DNA of 64,000 bases from positions 1 through 64,000 of the forward strand of contig NZ_CADESW010000011.1 of the NCBI RefSeq assembly GCF_902830275.1, in the 5' to 3' direction. The notes beneath the pieces were generated by a model, which searched no databases, had not been told where the DNA came from, and saw only the letters and a list, made by a program, of their open reading frames with translations. The DNA is from Burkholderia stagnalis (GTDB lineage Bacteria > Pseudomonadota > Gammaproteobacteria > Burkholderiales > Burkholderiaceae). Positions within the stretch are counted from its first letter, which is position 1. The number at the start of each line of letters is the position of its first letter. Below are positions 55,146 through 63,970 of the stretch, one piece after another. The position numbers and the translations under genes were made by a program.

Positions 55146-55165
55146 CGTTGCACACGTGTGCAACG
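55146..55165. promoter_or_regulatory. 20-bp perfect palindrome, likely LacI operator
   Basis: CGTTGCACACGTGTGCAACG is an exact palindrome with a central CG, as in LacI/PurR-family operators, 40 bases before the solute-binding protein gene. Confidence 0.65.
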
Positions 55166-55204
55166 GATTGCCGTTCCACCATCGCGCCCATCGTGAGGAA
55201 GACC

Positions 55205-56443
55205 ATGACATTTTTCAGCCGCCTGTGCGCGCTGTCCGCCGCCGTTGCGCTCTCCGTCGTCGCGTCGCATGCCGTTGCCGCGGATCTCGTCATCGCGGGC
55301 CGCGACGACATCTACGGCAAGGGGCTGGCCGACGCCGTCGCCGGCTTCCAGAAGCTGCATCCCGGCACCGACGTCGAACTGCTGAAGCTGCCGAACGCGA
55401 ACCTCTACCAGAAGCTCAAGCTGTCGATGCGTGAAGGCACCGGCGCGTACGACCTCGTGATGATGGACGACACGTGGTCGCCGGAATTCATCGGCAACGG
55501 CTGGCTGAAGCCGCTGCCGGCGACGCTCGCGGACGCCGACCTGGTCGCGTCGACCGTCGCGCTCGGCCGCAACGCGGCGGGCGGGCTGTATGCGCTGCCG
55601 GTGGTCGGCAACGTCGAGATGTTCGCGTACCGCAAGGATCTGCTCGCGAAATTCAAGCTGCAGCCGCCGCGCAACTGGGACGACGTGCTGAAGATCGCGC
55701 AGACGCTCGGCGGCGCGGACAAGAGCCTGAGCGGCGTCGTGTTCCGCGGCACCAAGGGCAACCCGGTCGTGACGGGGTTCCTGCCGATCCTGTGGGCGTA
55801 CGGCGGCGACGTGCTCGATCGCGCCGGCAACGTGACGATCGATTCGCGCGAGGCGCAGGCGGCGCTGAAGACCTTCCTCGCGCTGAAGGCGTACGCGCCG
55901 AAGGACGTCGACGTGTACGGCGCGGCGGAAGTGCGCGATGCGCTGCAGCGCGGCACCGCCGCGCAGGCGATCGAGGTCTGGCCCGCGTGGGTGCCGGCGC
56001 TCGACGATCCGAAGCAGTCGCGCGTGGCCGGCCAGATCGCGCTGCAGGCGCCGCCGGGGCAGACCGCGGGCCCCGCGCCGATGCTCGGCATCTGGCAGAT
56101 GGCGATTCCGAAGGGCGCGCCGCATGCGAAGCTCGCGCAGGATTTCCTCGCCTACCTGACGTCGCGCGACACGCAGGCGCGCCTCGCCGCGCTCGGCATT
56201 CCGCCGACCCGCAAGAGCGTGTTCGAGGATCCGGCGCTGGTGCGGCAGTATCGCTGGTACCCGGATCAGCTGAAGGCGCTCGAAGCGGGCCGCGCGCGGC
56301 CGCGCGTGAAGGACTGGCAGCAGATCGAGAGCATCCTCGGCGACCAGCTGCAGCTCGCGCTGACGGGGCAGGCCGCGCCCGACGCGGCGCTGCGCCAGGC
56401 GCGGCAGAAGATCGCGCAGGCGATGGCCGCGGCGGGCAAGTGA
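55205..56443 (+). CDS. ABC importer periplasmic solute-binding protein
   Basis: The 412-residue protein has a signal peptide (SAAVALSVVASHAVA, cleavage about residue 26) and a family 1 (sugar/polyol) binding-protein fold: AVAGFQKLHPGTDVELLKLP, YDLVMMDDTWSPEFIGNGWL and ALPVVGNVEMFAYRKDLL. The two permease genes follow directly. The ligand is unknown. The start is ATG 55205, with the operator in the leader region. Confidence 0.92.
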   Translation: MTFFSRLCALSAAVALSVVASHAVAADLVIAGRDDIYGKGLADAVAGFQKLHPGTDVELLKLPNANLYQKLKLSMREGTGAYDLVMMDDTWSPEFIGNGWLKPLPATLADADLVASTVALGRNAAGGLYALPVVGNVEMFAYRKDLLAKFKLQPPRNWDDVLKIAQTLGGADKSLSGVVFRGTKGNPVVTGFLPILWAYGGDVLDRAGNVTIDSREAQAALKTFLALKAYAPKDVDVYGAAEVRDALQRGTAAQAIEVWPAWVPALDDPKQSRVAGQIALQAPPGQTAGPAPMLGIWQMAIPKGAPHAKLAQDFLAYLTSRDTQARLAALGIPPTRKSVFEDPALVRQYRWYPDQLKALEAGRARPRVKDWQQIESILGDQLQLALTGQAAPDAALRQARQKIAQAMAAAGK

Positions 56444-56477
56444 CGCATCGCGCCGACGCATTCGACGCAAGCCGCCC

Positions 56478-57347
56478 ATGAAGACGCCAGGCCGAATGCT
56501 GCCGTTCGTCGCGCTGCTCGGGCCCGCGCTGCTGGTGCTGGTTGCGCTCGCGCTGTATCCGGTGGCGCAGGTGCTGGTCGATTCGTTCTGCCAGGTCGAC
56601 TACACGGCGGGCCGCCGCGCGTTCGCGGGCCTCGCGAACTATCGCGCGGTGCTCGCCGACGATGCATTCGCCGCCGGTTTCGGCAACACGCTGCGCTTCA
56701 CGCTCGCCGCGTCGCTCGTCGAGGTGGCGCTCGGTTTCGGTCTCGCGCTGCTGTTCGTGCGCGCGTTCCCGGGCCGCAAGCTCGCGCTGCCGCTCGCGAT
56801 CCTGCCGATGATGCTGTCGACGCTCGTCTGCTCGGCCATCTGGCGCAACTGGCTCAACTTCGACGGCTTTCTGAACGCGCTGCTCGCGACCGTCGGGCTG
56901 GACGGCGTGCGCTGGCTGTCGGATCCGCATCTGGCGCTGTGGTCGCTGATGCTCGTCGACGTGTGGCAGTGGACGCCGATGGCGTTCCTGATCGTGCTCG
57001 CGGGCCTGCAGTCGATCCCGCAGGAGCTGTACGAAGCCGCGCGCACCGACGGCGCGAGCGAATGGCAGTGCCTGCGCGACATCACGCTGCCGCTCGCCGC
57101 GCCGCAGATCGGGCTCGCCTTGCTGCTGCGCTCGATCGATACGTTCAAGCTGTTCGACAAGGTCTACGCGCTGACGGGCGGCGGCCCCGGCAACGCGACG
57201 CAGACGCTGTCGACCTACATCTACGACACGGGGTTCCGCTTCTTCAACGTCGGGCCGGCAAGCGCCGCGTCGGTGCTGATGCTCGCGGCGTCCGCGCTGC
57301 TCGTCTCGGGATACGTATGGCAAACGGTTCGCAAGCGGCGCGCATGA
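56478..57347 (+). CDS. ABC importer permease (MalF/UgpA type)
   Basis: This is a 289-residue inner-membrane permease with six helices. The cytoplasmic EAA loop reads YEAARTDGASEWQCLRDITL, ending in LPLAAPQIGLA. It is the MalF/UgpA-like subunit of a sugar or glycerophosphate-type importer. It overlaps the next permease gene (ATGA). Confidence 0.92.
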   Translation: MKTPGRMLPFVALLGPALLVLVALALYPVAQVLVDSFCQVDYTAGRRAFAGLANYRAVLADDAFAAGFGNTLRFTLAASLVEVALGFGLALLFVRAFPGRKLALPLAILPMMLSTLVCSAIWRNWLNFDGFLNALLATVGLDGVRWLSDPHLALWSLMLVDVWQWTPMAFLIVLAGLQSIPQELYEAARTDGASEWQCLRDITLPLAAPQIGLALLLRSIDTFKLFDKVYALTGGGPGNATQTLSTYIYDTGFRFFNVGPASAASVLMLAASALLVSGYVWQTVRKRRA

Positions 57348-58210
57348 CGCCGCACGGCGCGCGCGCCATGGCGCGGCCCGCGCGCGGCCGCGCGGCATTC
57401 GCACGGGGCATGCCGTGGGCGCTGCGCGCGCTCGCGCTGGCGGCGCTGCTGCTGCCGTGCCTGTGGATGGCGGGCGCGGCCTTCATGCCGACGCTCGAAC
57501 GGCTCGATCATCCGCTGCGGCTGTGGCCGGCCGAGCCGACCCTCGCGCATTTCGCGTCGGTCTGGTCGAACGGCATCGGCGGCCCGCTCGTCAATTCGCT
57601 GCTGGTCGGCTTCGGCACGACGCTGCTGGCGCTGGCGCTCGCGTTTCCGGCCGCCTATGCGCTCGTGCGGCTGCGTTTTCCCGCGCGCCTGGACCTGCTG
57701 TTCCTCGTGCTCGTGCTGGCGCTGAAGCTGATGCCGCCGATCACGATCGCGGTGCCGCTGTTCGCGCTCGCGAAGCGGCTGCACCTGCGCGATTCGTCGC
57801 CCGGCCTGATGATCGCGTACCAGCTCTACGCGCTGCCGATGGCGATCTGGATGCTGCTCGCGTTCGTGCGAGATGTGCCTGTCGAATACGAGGAAGCCGC
57901 GTGCATCGACGGTGCGGGGCTCGCGCGGCGGCTCGTGCAGATCGTGCTGCCGCTGTGCGCGCCCGGCCTGATCGCCACCGCGATCTTCGTGTTCATCGCC
58001 GCATGGAACGAGTTCCTGCTCGCGCTGCTGTTCGTGTCGACGCCGAGCCGTTTCACGCTGCCGCTCGCGATCGCGGGCTACGTGACCGAGAACGGCATCG
58101 ACTGGGGCGACCTGATGAGCGCGGGGCTGATCGCGTCGCTGCCGACGCTCGCGGTGGCCGGATACGTGCAGCGCTATCTGCTGCGCGGCTTCGCGGGCGG
58201 GTTGAAGTGA
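57344..58210 (+). CDS. ABC importer permease (MalG/UgpE type)
   Basis: The 288-residue partner permease has a signature EAA loop VEYEEAACIDGAGLARRLVQ with the LPLCAPGLIAT continuation and about six helices. With the binding protein and the other permease it makes the membrane part of the importer. No ATPase gene follows: downstream lies a LacI gene on the other strand, so an ATPase from elsewhere must be used. Confidence 0.92.
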   Translation: MTPHGARAMARPARGRAAFARGMPWALRALALAALLLPCLWMAGAAFMPTLERLDHPLRLWPAEPTLAHFASVWSNGIGGPLVNSLLVGFGTTLLALALAFPAAYALVRLRFPARLDLLFLVLVLALKLMPPITIAVPLFALAKRLHLRDSSPGLMIAYQLYALPMAIWMLLAFVRDVPVEYEEAACIDGAGLARRLVQIVLPLCAPGLIATAIFVFIAAWNEFLLALLFVSTPSRFTLPLAIAGYVTENGIDWGDLMSAGLIASLPTLAVAGYVQRYLLRGFAGGLK

Positions 58211-58262
58211 ACCTTGACGTGAACCGGCCGGGTGGTGCGGGCGCGCCGCGTCGCGGCCGGCG

Positions 58263-59285
58263 TCAGCCGCAGCTGTGACGGATCACGCGCGTCACCGGCA
58301 CGACCTGCGTGCGCGACGGGCCGGCAAAAGCCTGCATCCGCTCGGCCAGCATGCCGACGGCCGCGTTCGCGAGCCCCTGCGTGTCCTGCCGGAAAGTCGT
58401 CAGCGCGTAGCCGTCGTACGCGGCGGCGGGAATGTCGTCGAAGCCGATCACGCGCAGGTCGTCCGGCACGTGCAGGCCGAAGCGGTGCCGCGCGGTGTCG
58501 ATCACGCCCAGCGCGAGCAGGTCGGACGAGCAGAACACGCCGTCCGGACGCGCGTTGCCGGCCAGCAGCTGCCGCGCGGCGTCGACGCCGCATGCGTAGG
58601 TGTCGGATGGCGTCGCGTGAATCCGCATCGCCGCGGCGCGCTCGGGCGCGTGTTGACGGAGCGCGTCGGCGAATGCGGCGGCGCGCGCGTTCGCGCTGTA
58701 GCTCGTTGCGCGCGGCCCGACGAACGCGGGACGTTGCGCGCCGGCCTCGGCAAGCATCCGCGCGGCATTGGCGGCGCCGTCCGCGTTGTCGCTGACGACG
58801 ACGTCCGCGCCGGGCAGGTTCGCCGCGCGATTGATCATCACGACCGGAATCCGGTGCGCGAGGTACTGGCGCGCGACCGACAGCGGCGGCGACGCGGACG
58901 TCATCACCAGGCCGGCGATCCGGTAGCTGAGCAGCCGCTCGAGCGACTGACGGATCTGGCGCGGGTCTTCGGCGTTCGTCACGAGCGGCGTAAGCGCGCG
59001 ATGCCCGAGCGCCGCCAGCAGGTCGGACAGCAGCCGCGCACGAAACGGATTCTCGAAGCCCGCGGTGACGACGCCGATCATGCTGCTGCGCTGCGTGATC
59101 ATGTCGCGCGCGATCAGGTTCACCTGGTAGCCGAGTGCGCGCGCCGCATGCATCACGCGTTCGCGCGTCTCGGGCGCGATGCTCGCCGTCGGCGAGAACG
59201 CGCGCGACACCGCCGAGCGCGACACGCCGGCCCGCGCCGCCACGTCGGACGCGGTCACCCATTGTTTTTTCTGTTTGTCTGTCAT
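58263..59285 (-). CDS. LacI-family transcriptional regulator
   Basis: The 340-residue repressor starts with the LacI HTH (VTASDVAARAGVSRSAVSRA, then SIAPETRERVMHAARALGYQ) and has a periplasmic-binding-protein-like effector domain from about 60 (SSMIGVVTAGFENPFRARLL). It presumably senses the sugar-like substrate of the importer. It runs toward the importer genes and diverges from the PI-PLC gene with almost no gap. An ATG five codons upstream (59300) is an alternative start that would overlap the PI-PLC start. Confidence 0.92.
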   Translation of the reverse strand: MTDKQKKQWVTASDVAARAGVSRSAVSRAFSPTASIAPETRERVMHAARALGYQVNLIARDMITQRSSMIGVVTAGFENPFRARLLSDLLAALGHRALTPLVTNAEDPRQIRQSLERLLSYRIAGLVMTSASPPLSVARQYLAHRIPVVMINRAANLPGADVVVSDNADGAANAARMLAEAGAQRPAFVGPRATSYSANARAAAFADALRQHAPERAAAMRIHATPSDTYACGVDAARQLLAGNARPDGVFCSSDLLALGVIDTARHRFGLHVPDDLRVIGFDDIPAAAYDGYALTTFRQDTQGLANAAVGMLAERMQAFAGPSRTQVVPVTRVIRHSCG

Positions 59286-59291
59286 CGACTC

Positions 59292-60236
59292 ATGATCCAT
59301 CCGCACTCCGCTCCGCGCCTGCCGCTCGCCGACTGGATGTCGGCGCTCGACGACGCGCGAGCGCTGCATACCCTGACCGTACCGGGCAGTCATGACACCT
59401 GTGCGTATACCGTTGACGATGCGCTGGTCCGCACCCAGGACGCACCGCTCGACGCGCAGCTGATGCACGGCGTGCGGATGCTCGATATCCGCTGCCGGCA
59501 CGTGCACGACCGGTTCGAGATTCATCACGGCGGGATCGCGCTCGGGATGACCTTCGACGACGTGCTCGCGACCTGCGCGCGTTTTCTTGCCGCGCATCCG
59601 CGCGAATGCATCGTGATGTCGGTGAAGGACGAATGGCCGGCGCACGCGTGCGGGCGCAGCTTCGATGCGACGTTCGATGCGCATCGCGCGCGGCATCCGG
59701 GGTTGCGCTGGCATGCGGGCGGCGCGCTTCCGGCACTCGGCGACGTGCGCGGGGCGGTCGTGCTGCTGCGGCGCTTCCGGAGCAGCCGTCCGCTCGGCAT
59801 CGACCTGACGGCGTGGCCGGACAACCAGACGTTCACGATCGATCAGCCGGGGGCGGCGTTCGTGATCCAGGACGCGTATCGCGTGCCGGTGGCGGCGTCG
59901 ATCGACTACAAGTGGCGCAAGGTCGACGCGTTGCTCACGCACATGCCGGGTGCGGAAAGCGGCCGCTGGGCGGTCAACTTCACCAGCGGGACGGGCATGG
60001 GCGCGAATCCGTCGGTCGTCGCGCGCGGCAACGGCACGATGGCGGGGATTCACGCGCGGCTCGCGAAACGGTTGCGCACGCACCCCGGGCCGTGCGGGAT
60101 CGTGCTGCTCGACTTCTGTCGCGACGACGACTGGCGGCTGGTGCGGGCGCTGGTGGCGCAGAACGGGCAGCCGATTTTGTTACCGTGCATTACCGGTTCG
60201 CCGGAGAGCAGCGCCACCGGGCCGTCGCGCGCGTGA
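59292..60236 (+). CDS. Phosphatidylinositol-specific phospholipase C-like protein, no signal peptide
   Basis: The 314-residue protein has the PI-PLC X-domain: His34 in TVPGSHDT, the motif RMLDIRCR, His78/79 in FEIHHGG as the second catalytic His, VMSVKDEWP and ADDNQTF-like wording (WPDNQTF). The N terminus starts MIHPHSAPRLPLADWM with no signal peptide, unlike most bacterial PI-PLCs, which are secreted. Beside an importer and a LacI gene it may cleave an imported inositol-phosphodiester in the cytoplasm. The start ATG 59292 is almost adjacent to the LacI start. Confidence 0.82.
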   Translation: MIHPHSAPRLPLADWMSALDDARALHTLTVPGSHDTCAYTVDDALVRTQDAPLDAQLMHGVRMLDIRCRHVHDRFEIHHGGIALGMTFDDVLATCARFLAAHPRECIVMSVKDEWPAHACGRSFDATFDAHRARHPGLRWHAGGALPALGDVRGAVVLLRRFRSSRPLGIDLTAWPDNQTFTIDQPGAAFVIQDAYRVPVAASIDYKWRKVDALLTHMPGAESGRWAVNFTSGTGMGANPSVVARGNGTMAGIHARLAKRLRTHPGPCGIVLLDFCRDDDWRLVRALVAQNGQPILLPCITGSPESSATGPSRA

Positions 60237-60360
60237 CGCCTGTCGCGATCAGCAGAAATCCTGAATGTTTATTCGGGCGGCCGGCGTATGCTTGATCGAC
60301 GAACCGCATGCACGAAGGCGATGCAGGGCGGCAGGCCACGGACGGGTTGCGCTCGACGCG

Positions 60361-61158
60361 ATGAAAATCATACGAATCGTGCTGTGTCTCGCCATCACCT
60401 GCGTGATCGTCATGGCGGGCGTTGCCAAGCTGCAGGATCGCCTCCTTTACTTTCCGGAGAAGGCGGCGATTGCGGACGTCGTGTCCGGCACACTGCGCGC
60501 GTGGCCGTCGCGGGATGCCTATCGCGGGCTGGTTGCGGAGCCGGCCGGGCCCGTTCGCGGCACGGTCGTCGTGTTTCATGGCAATGCCGGCCACGCCGGA
60601 CACCGTTCGTACTACGCGACGCAACTCACCCGCATGGGGCTGCGCGTGATTCTCGCCGAGTACCCCGGTTACGGGCCGCGCAACGGCACGCCGAACGAGC
60701 GCAGCCTGGCCGCCGACGCGCAGCAGACGATCGAACTCGCGCGCCGCCGTTACGGCGCGCCGCTGCTGGTCGTCGGTGAATCGCTCGGCACGGGCGTGGC
60801 GGCCGAGGCCAGCTCGCGCGAGCGTGACAAGATCTCCGGCCTGATGCTGATCACTCCGTGGGATACGCTCGAACATGTCGCGGCTTATCACTACCCGTGG
60901 TTGCCGGTGAATTGGCTGCTGCGCGACCGCTACGACAGCGCTGCGCACCTGACGGCGTTCGGCCGTCCGGTACTGGTGGTGGTCGCGGAGCGCGACGGCA
61001 CGGTGCCCGCGCGCTTCGGCGAGGCGCTGTTCGACACGCTGGCCGACCCGAGACGGCTGGCGGTCGTGAAATCGGCCGACCATGGCGACTGGGCGGCGTT
61101 CGTCGACGATCGCTGGTGGCGATCTGCAATCGGTTTCCTGCTCGCACCGTCCCGGTGA
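60361..61158 (+). CDS. Alpha/beta hydrolase with N-terminal membrane anchor
   Basis: This is a 265-residue hydrolase. The N-terminal helix (IVLCLAITCVIVMAGVAKLQ) is probably a membrane anchor. The catalytic Ser is in the nucleophile elbow GESLG (VVGESLGTG), the oxyanion-like GNAGHAG is upstream, and the acidic residue and His appear in VVAERDGTVP and SADHGDW. It resembles the YfhR/BEM46 group. The substrate is unknown. The start is ATG 60361. Confidence 0.87.
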   Translation: MKIIRIVLCLAITCVIVMAGVAKLQDRLLYFPEKAAIADVVSGTLRAWPSRDAYRGLVAEPAGPVRGTVVVFHGNAGHAGHRSYYATQLTRMGLRVILAEYPGYGPRNGTPNERSLAADAQQTIELARRRYGAPLLVVGESLGTGVAAEASSRERDKISGLMLITPWDTLEHVAAYHYPWLPVNWLLRDRYDSAAHLTAFGRPVLVVVAERDGTVPARFGEALFDTLADPRRLAVVKSADHGDWAAFVDDRWWRSAIGFLLAPSR

Positions 61159-61230
61159 ATGGCGGATGCGTCGTGCATTCGCGCGATGCTTGCCTGCGCC
61201 GTCCGCGTTCGAGACAGCAGGTCGCGCCGC

Positions 61231-61842
61231 CTACCGCGTCGCGATCGCCACCGCCGCGCCGGCCATCGCGGTTGCGCTCGTGCGGTTCGCGATCCGCATT
61301 GCCTTGCGGCTCGTCAGGAAGCGCCGCGCGCGGGTGGCGACGAACGCCCAGCAGAAGTCGCTCGCCACCAGCACGACGAGCATCGTGACGGTCAGCTCGA
61401 GCCACGCGAGCACGCCGATGTGGCGCAGGTCGACGAGCGTCGGCAGCAGCGCCAGGTAGAACATCATGATCTTCGGGTTGCCGAGCGTCACAAGGAGGCC
61501 CGCCACGAACATCCGCCACGGCGAGCGTGCGCTCGGCAGCGTCGCGCCGGCGGGGTCGGCCGGTGCGCGCCACATCTTCCAGGCAAGGAACAGAAGATAG
61601 CCCGCGCCCGCGAACTTCAGCACGATGAACAGGCTGCCGAACGCATGCGCGATCACTGCGAGCCCCGCGACCGCGCAGCCGAGCCACATCGCTTCCCCGA
61701 TCCACATCGCGAGCAGGAACGGCAGCACGTCGCGCACGCCGTTGGTGAGCACGCGCGCGACGAGCGCGGCGACGCTCGGGCCGGGCGTGCCGGCGGAGAC
61801 GAGCAGGGCGAGGGCGAATACGGCAAGCGCGGACAGCGTCAT
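61231..61842 (-). CDS. LysE-family amino-acid exporter
   Basis: This is a 203-residue protein of six helices with the family opening TLSALAVFALALLVSAGTPG and PSVAALVARVLTNGVRDVLP. It exports amino acids such as lysine, threonine or homoserine lactones. It diverges from the GNAT acetyltransferase gene with 83 bases between. Confidence 0.9.
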   Translation of the reverse strand: MTLSALAVFALALLVSAGTPGPSVAALVARVLTNGVRDVLPFLLAMWIGEAMWLGCAVAGLAVIAHAFGSLFIVLKFAGAGYLLFLAWKMWRAPADPAGATLPSARSPWRMFVAGLLVTLGNPKIMMFYLALLPTLVDLRHIGVLAWLELTVTMLVVLVASDFCWAFVATRARRFLTSRKAMRIANRTSATAMAGAAVAIATR

Positions 61843-61925
61843 GGTGGCCTCGTATGCGGGGCGTTCGATACGTATGAAGATTCGATTATAGTGATGCCCG
61901 TTCCAGCCTGCCTACTGCCGACGCC

Positions 61926-62453
61926 ATGACCGAACCTGTCCGAATCCGCCTCGCTACCCGTGACGACGCCGCCTCGATGGCCGCCGTGGAAGTCGCCGCC
62001 GCGCAGCGCTTTCGCGAGATCGGCATGGCGCACATCGCCGACGCGGGGGCGACCGATGCGGCCGCCGTGCTCGTGCGCATCGACGCGGGCCGCGCGTACG
62101 TCGCGGTCGATGCACGCGACGCATGCGTCGGCTTCGCGTTCTACCGGCTGCTCGACGCGCACCGGCTGTATCTCGAGGAACTGGACGTCGCGCCGTCGCA
62201 CGCAGGGCAGCGGATCGGCGTGCGCCTGATCGAGCAGGTGGCCGCGCGCGCAGCCACGGATGGGCTCGCGCAGATCGTGCTGTCGACGTTCGTCACGCCG
62301 CCGTGGAATGCGCCGTATTACCGGCGCCACGGCTTCGACGACATCGACGATGCCGCGCTCGACGAGACGCTGCGCGCGATCCGCGCGCATCACGTGTCGC
62401 TCGGCCTCGACGAAACCCGGCGCGTGTTCATGCGCCGCGACCTGCGCGCATGA
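61926..62453 (+). CDS. GNAT-family N-acetyltransferase
   Basis: This is a 175-residue GCN5-type acetyltransferase. The strand-helix part LYLEELDVAPSHAGQRIGVR with the Q/RxxGxG-type acetyl-CoA loop (here GQRIGVRLIEQV) is clear, and the ending AALDETLRAIRAHHVSLGLD contains the usual C-terminal helix. The acceptor amine is unknown. The start is ATG 61926. Confidence 0.88.
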   Translation: MTEPVRIRLATRDDAASMAAVEVAAAQRFREIGMAHIADAGATDAAAVLVRIDAGRAYVAVDARDACVGFAFYRLLDAHRLYLEELDVAPSHAGQRIGVRLIEQVAARAATDGLAQIVLSTFVTPPWNAPYYRRHGFDDIDDAALDETLRAIRAHHVSLGLDETRRVFMRRDLRA

Positions 62454-62471
62454 ACCCGTGGCCGGCGGTGC

Positions 62472-63533
62472 TTACGCCGCGTCGCTGAGCGCCGGGTAGT
62501 CGGTGTAGCCCGTTTCGCCTTCCGCGTAGAACGTGGCCGGCACCGGCTGGTTGAGCGGCGCGTTCAGTTCGAAGCGGCGCGGCAGGTCGGGGTTCGCGAT
62601 GAACAGCTTGCCCCATGCGATCGCATCGGCGTCGCCGCTTTCGAGCACCTGCTGCGCGGCGTCGGGCGTGAACTGCTCGTTCGCGATCAGCGGGCCGCCG
62701 AACGCCTCCTTCAGGCGCGGGCTCAACTCGTCGCCCTTGAACGACTCCCGCGTGAAGATGAACGCGATCTTGCGGCGGCCGAGTTCGCGCGCGACATAGC
62801 CGAACGTCGCGGCCGGGTCGGAGTCGCCCATCGTGTGCGCGTCGCCGCGCGGCGCGAGGTGCACGCCGACGCGCCCGGCGCCCCACACGTCGATCGCGGC
62901 GTCGACCACTTCCAGCAGCAGGCGCGCACGATTCTCGATCGGGCCGCCATACGCATCGGTGCGGCGGTTGGTGCTGTCCTGCAGGAACTGGTCGAGCAGG
63001 TAGCCGTTCGCGCCGTGGATCTCGACGCCGTCGAAGCCCGCGGCCTTCGCGTTTTCCGCGCCCTTGCGGTACGCGGCGACGATGCCCGGGATTTCATCGA
63101 GCGCGAGCGCGCGCGGCGTGACGAACGGACGCTCCGGACGCACGAGGCTCACGTGGCCGCCCGCCGCGATCGCGCTCGGCGCGACCGGCAATTCGCCGTC
63201 GAGGAAGACCGGATCGGAGATCCGGCCCACGTGCCAGAGCTGCAGGACGATGCGGCCGCCCGCGTCGTGCACGGCGCGCGTCACGCGCTTCCAGCCTTCC
63301 ACCTGTTCGTCGGACCAGATGCCCGGCGTGCCTGCATAGCCGACGCCCTGCGGCGTGACCGCAGTCGCTTCGCTGATGATCAGGCCGGCCGACGCGCGCT
63401 CGGCGTAGTAGCGGACCATCAGGTCGTTGGGCACGCGCGAATCGCCCGCGCGGGCGCGGGTGAGCGGCGCCATCACGATACGGTTGGGCAGGGTCAGGTC
63501 GCCGAGGGTGACGGGATCGAACAGCGTGGGCAT
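62472..63533 (-). CDS. Old-yellow-enzyme-family alkene/N-ethylmaleimide reductase
   Basis: The 353-residue FMN enzyme opens LFDPVTLGDLTLPNRIVMAP, has HGANGYLLDQFLQDSTNRR and DAYGGPIENRARL with the His and Asn that bind the substrate carbonyl, and ends in a typical OYE C terminus. It reduces activated C=C bonds with NAD(P)H. It follows the ArsR-type gene on the same strand, so it is probably regulated by that protein. The start is ATG 63533. Confidence 0.93.
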   Translation of the reverse strand: MPTLFDPVTLGDLTLPNRIVMAPLTRARAGDSRVPNDLMVRYYAERASAGLIISEATAVTPQGVGYAGTPGIWSDEQVEGWKRVTRAVHDAGGRIVLQLWHVGRISDPVFLDGELPVAPSAIAAGGHVSLVRPERPFVTPRALALDEIPGIVAAYRKGAENAKAAGFDGVEIHGANGYLLDQFLQDSTNRRTDAYGGPIENRARLLLEVVDAAIDVWGAGRVGVHLAPRGDAHTMGDSDPAATFGYVARELGRRKIAFIFTRESFKGDELSPRLKEAFGGPLIANEQFTPDAAQQVLESGDADAIAWGKLFIANPDLPRRFELNAPLNQPVPATFYAEGETGYTDYPALSDAA

Positions 63534-63594
63534 GACAGTTACCTCTTCACGAAAAGCGGGACGGAAGTCCGCATGGATGGTCCGGCCGGGTGGG

Positions 63595-63903
63595 TTAGAG
63601 TTCGCGGCGCAGGGCGTCGAGAAATGCGTCGATGACGGCCTCGTTGCGCTTGAAGAACGCCCACTGGCCGATCCGGGTCGAGGTCACGAGCCCTGCGCGC
63701 TGCAGCGTCGCGAGGTGCGCGGACACCGTCGATTGCGACAGCCCGCAGCGCGCGTCGATCTGCCCCGCGCAGACGCCGTGGTCGTACGGCAGCGTCTGGT
63801 TCGGGAAGTGCGCGCCGGGCGTTCTCAGCCAGACGAGGATTTCCCGGCGGACAGGGTTCGCGAGCGCTTTCAGGATCGCGTCGATGTCGAGGTCGGTCGG
63901 CAT
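63595..63903 (-). CDS. ArsR-family helix-turn-helix repressor
   Basis: The 102-residue winged HTH starts TDLDIDAILKALANPVRREI and includes CGLSQSTVSAHLATLQRAGL, the DNA-reading helix. Two Cys residues (VCAGQ and RCGLSQ) could sense electrophiles. The start at ATG 63903 is preferred over the TTG at 63924. It is the first gene of the operon with the reductase and has a palindrome 48 bases upstream. Confidence 0.9.
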   Translation of the reverse strand: MPTDLDIDAILKALANPVRREILVWLRTPGAHFPNQTLPYDHGVCAGQIDARCGLSQSTVSAHLATLQRAGLVTSTRIGQWAFFKRNEAVIDAFLDALRREL

Positions 63904-63950
63904 GGGTGGGTATTGTTCAGGCAAATTGGCATCGTCGATGGGCGAATCTT

Positions 63951-63970
63951 ATATCGGAATTTGACGATAT
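63951..63970. promoter_or_regulatory. Palindrome upstream of the ArsR-type gene
   Basis: ATATCG and CGATAT, eight bases apart, form an ArsR-type inverted repeat 48 bases before the start. Likely autoregulatory operator of the ArsR-reductase operon. Confidence 0.55.
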
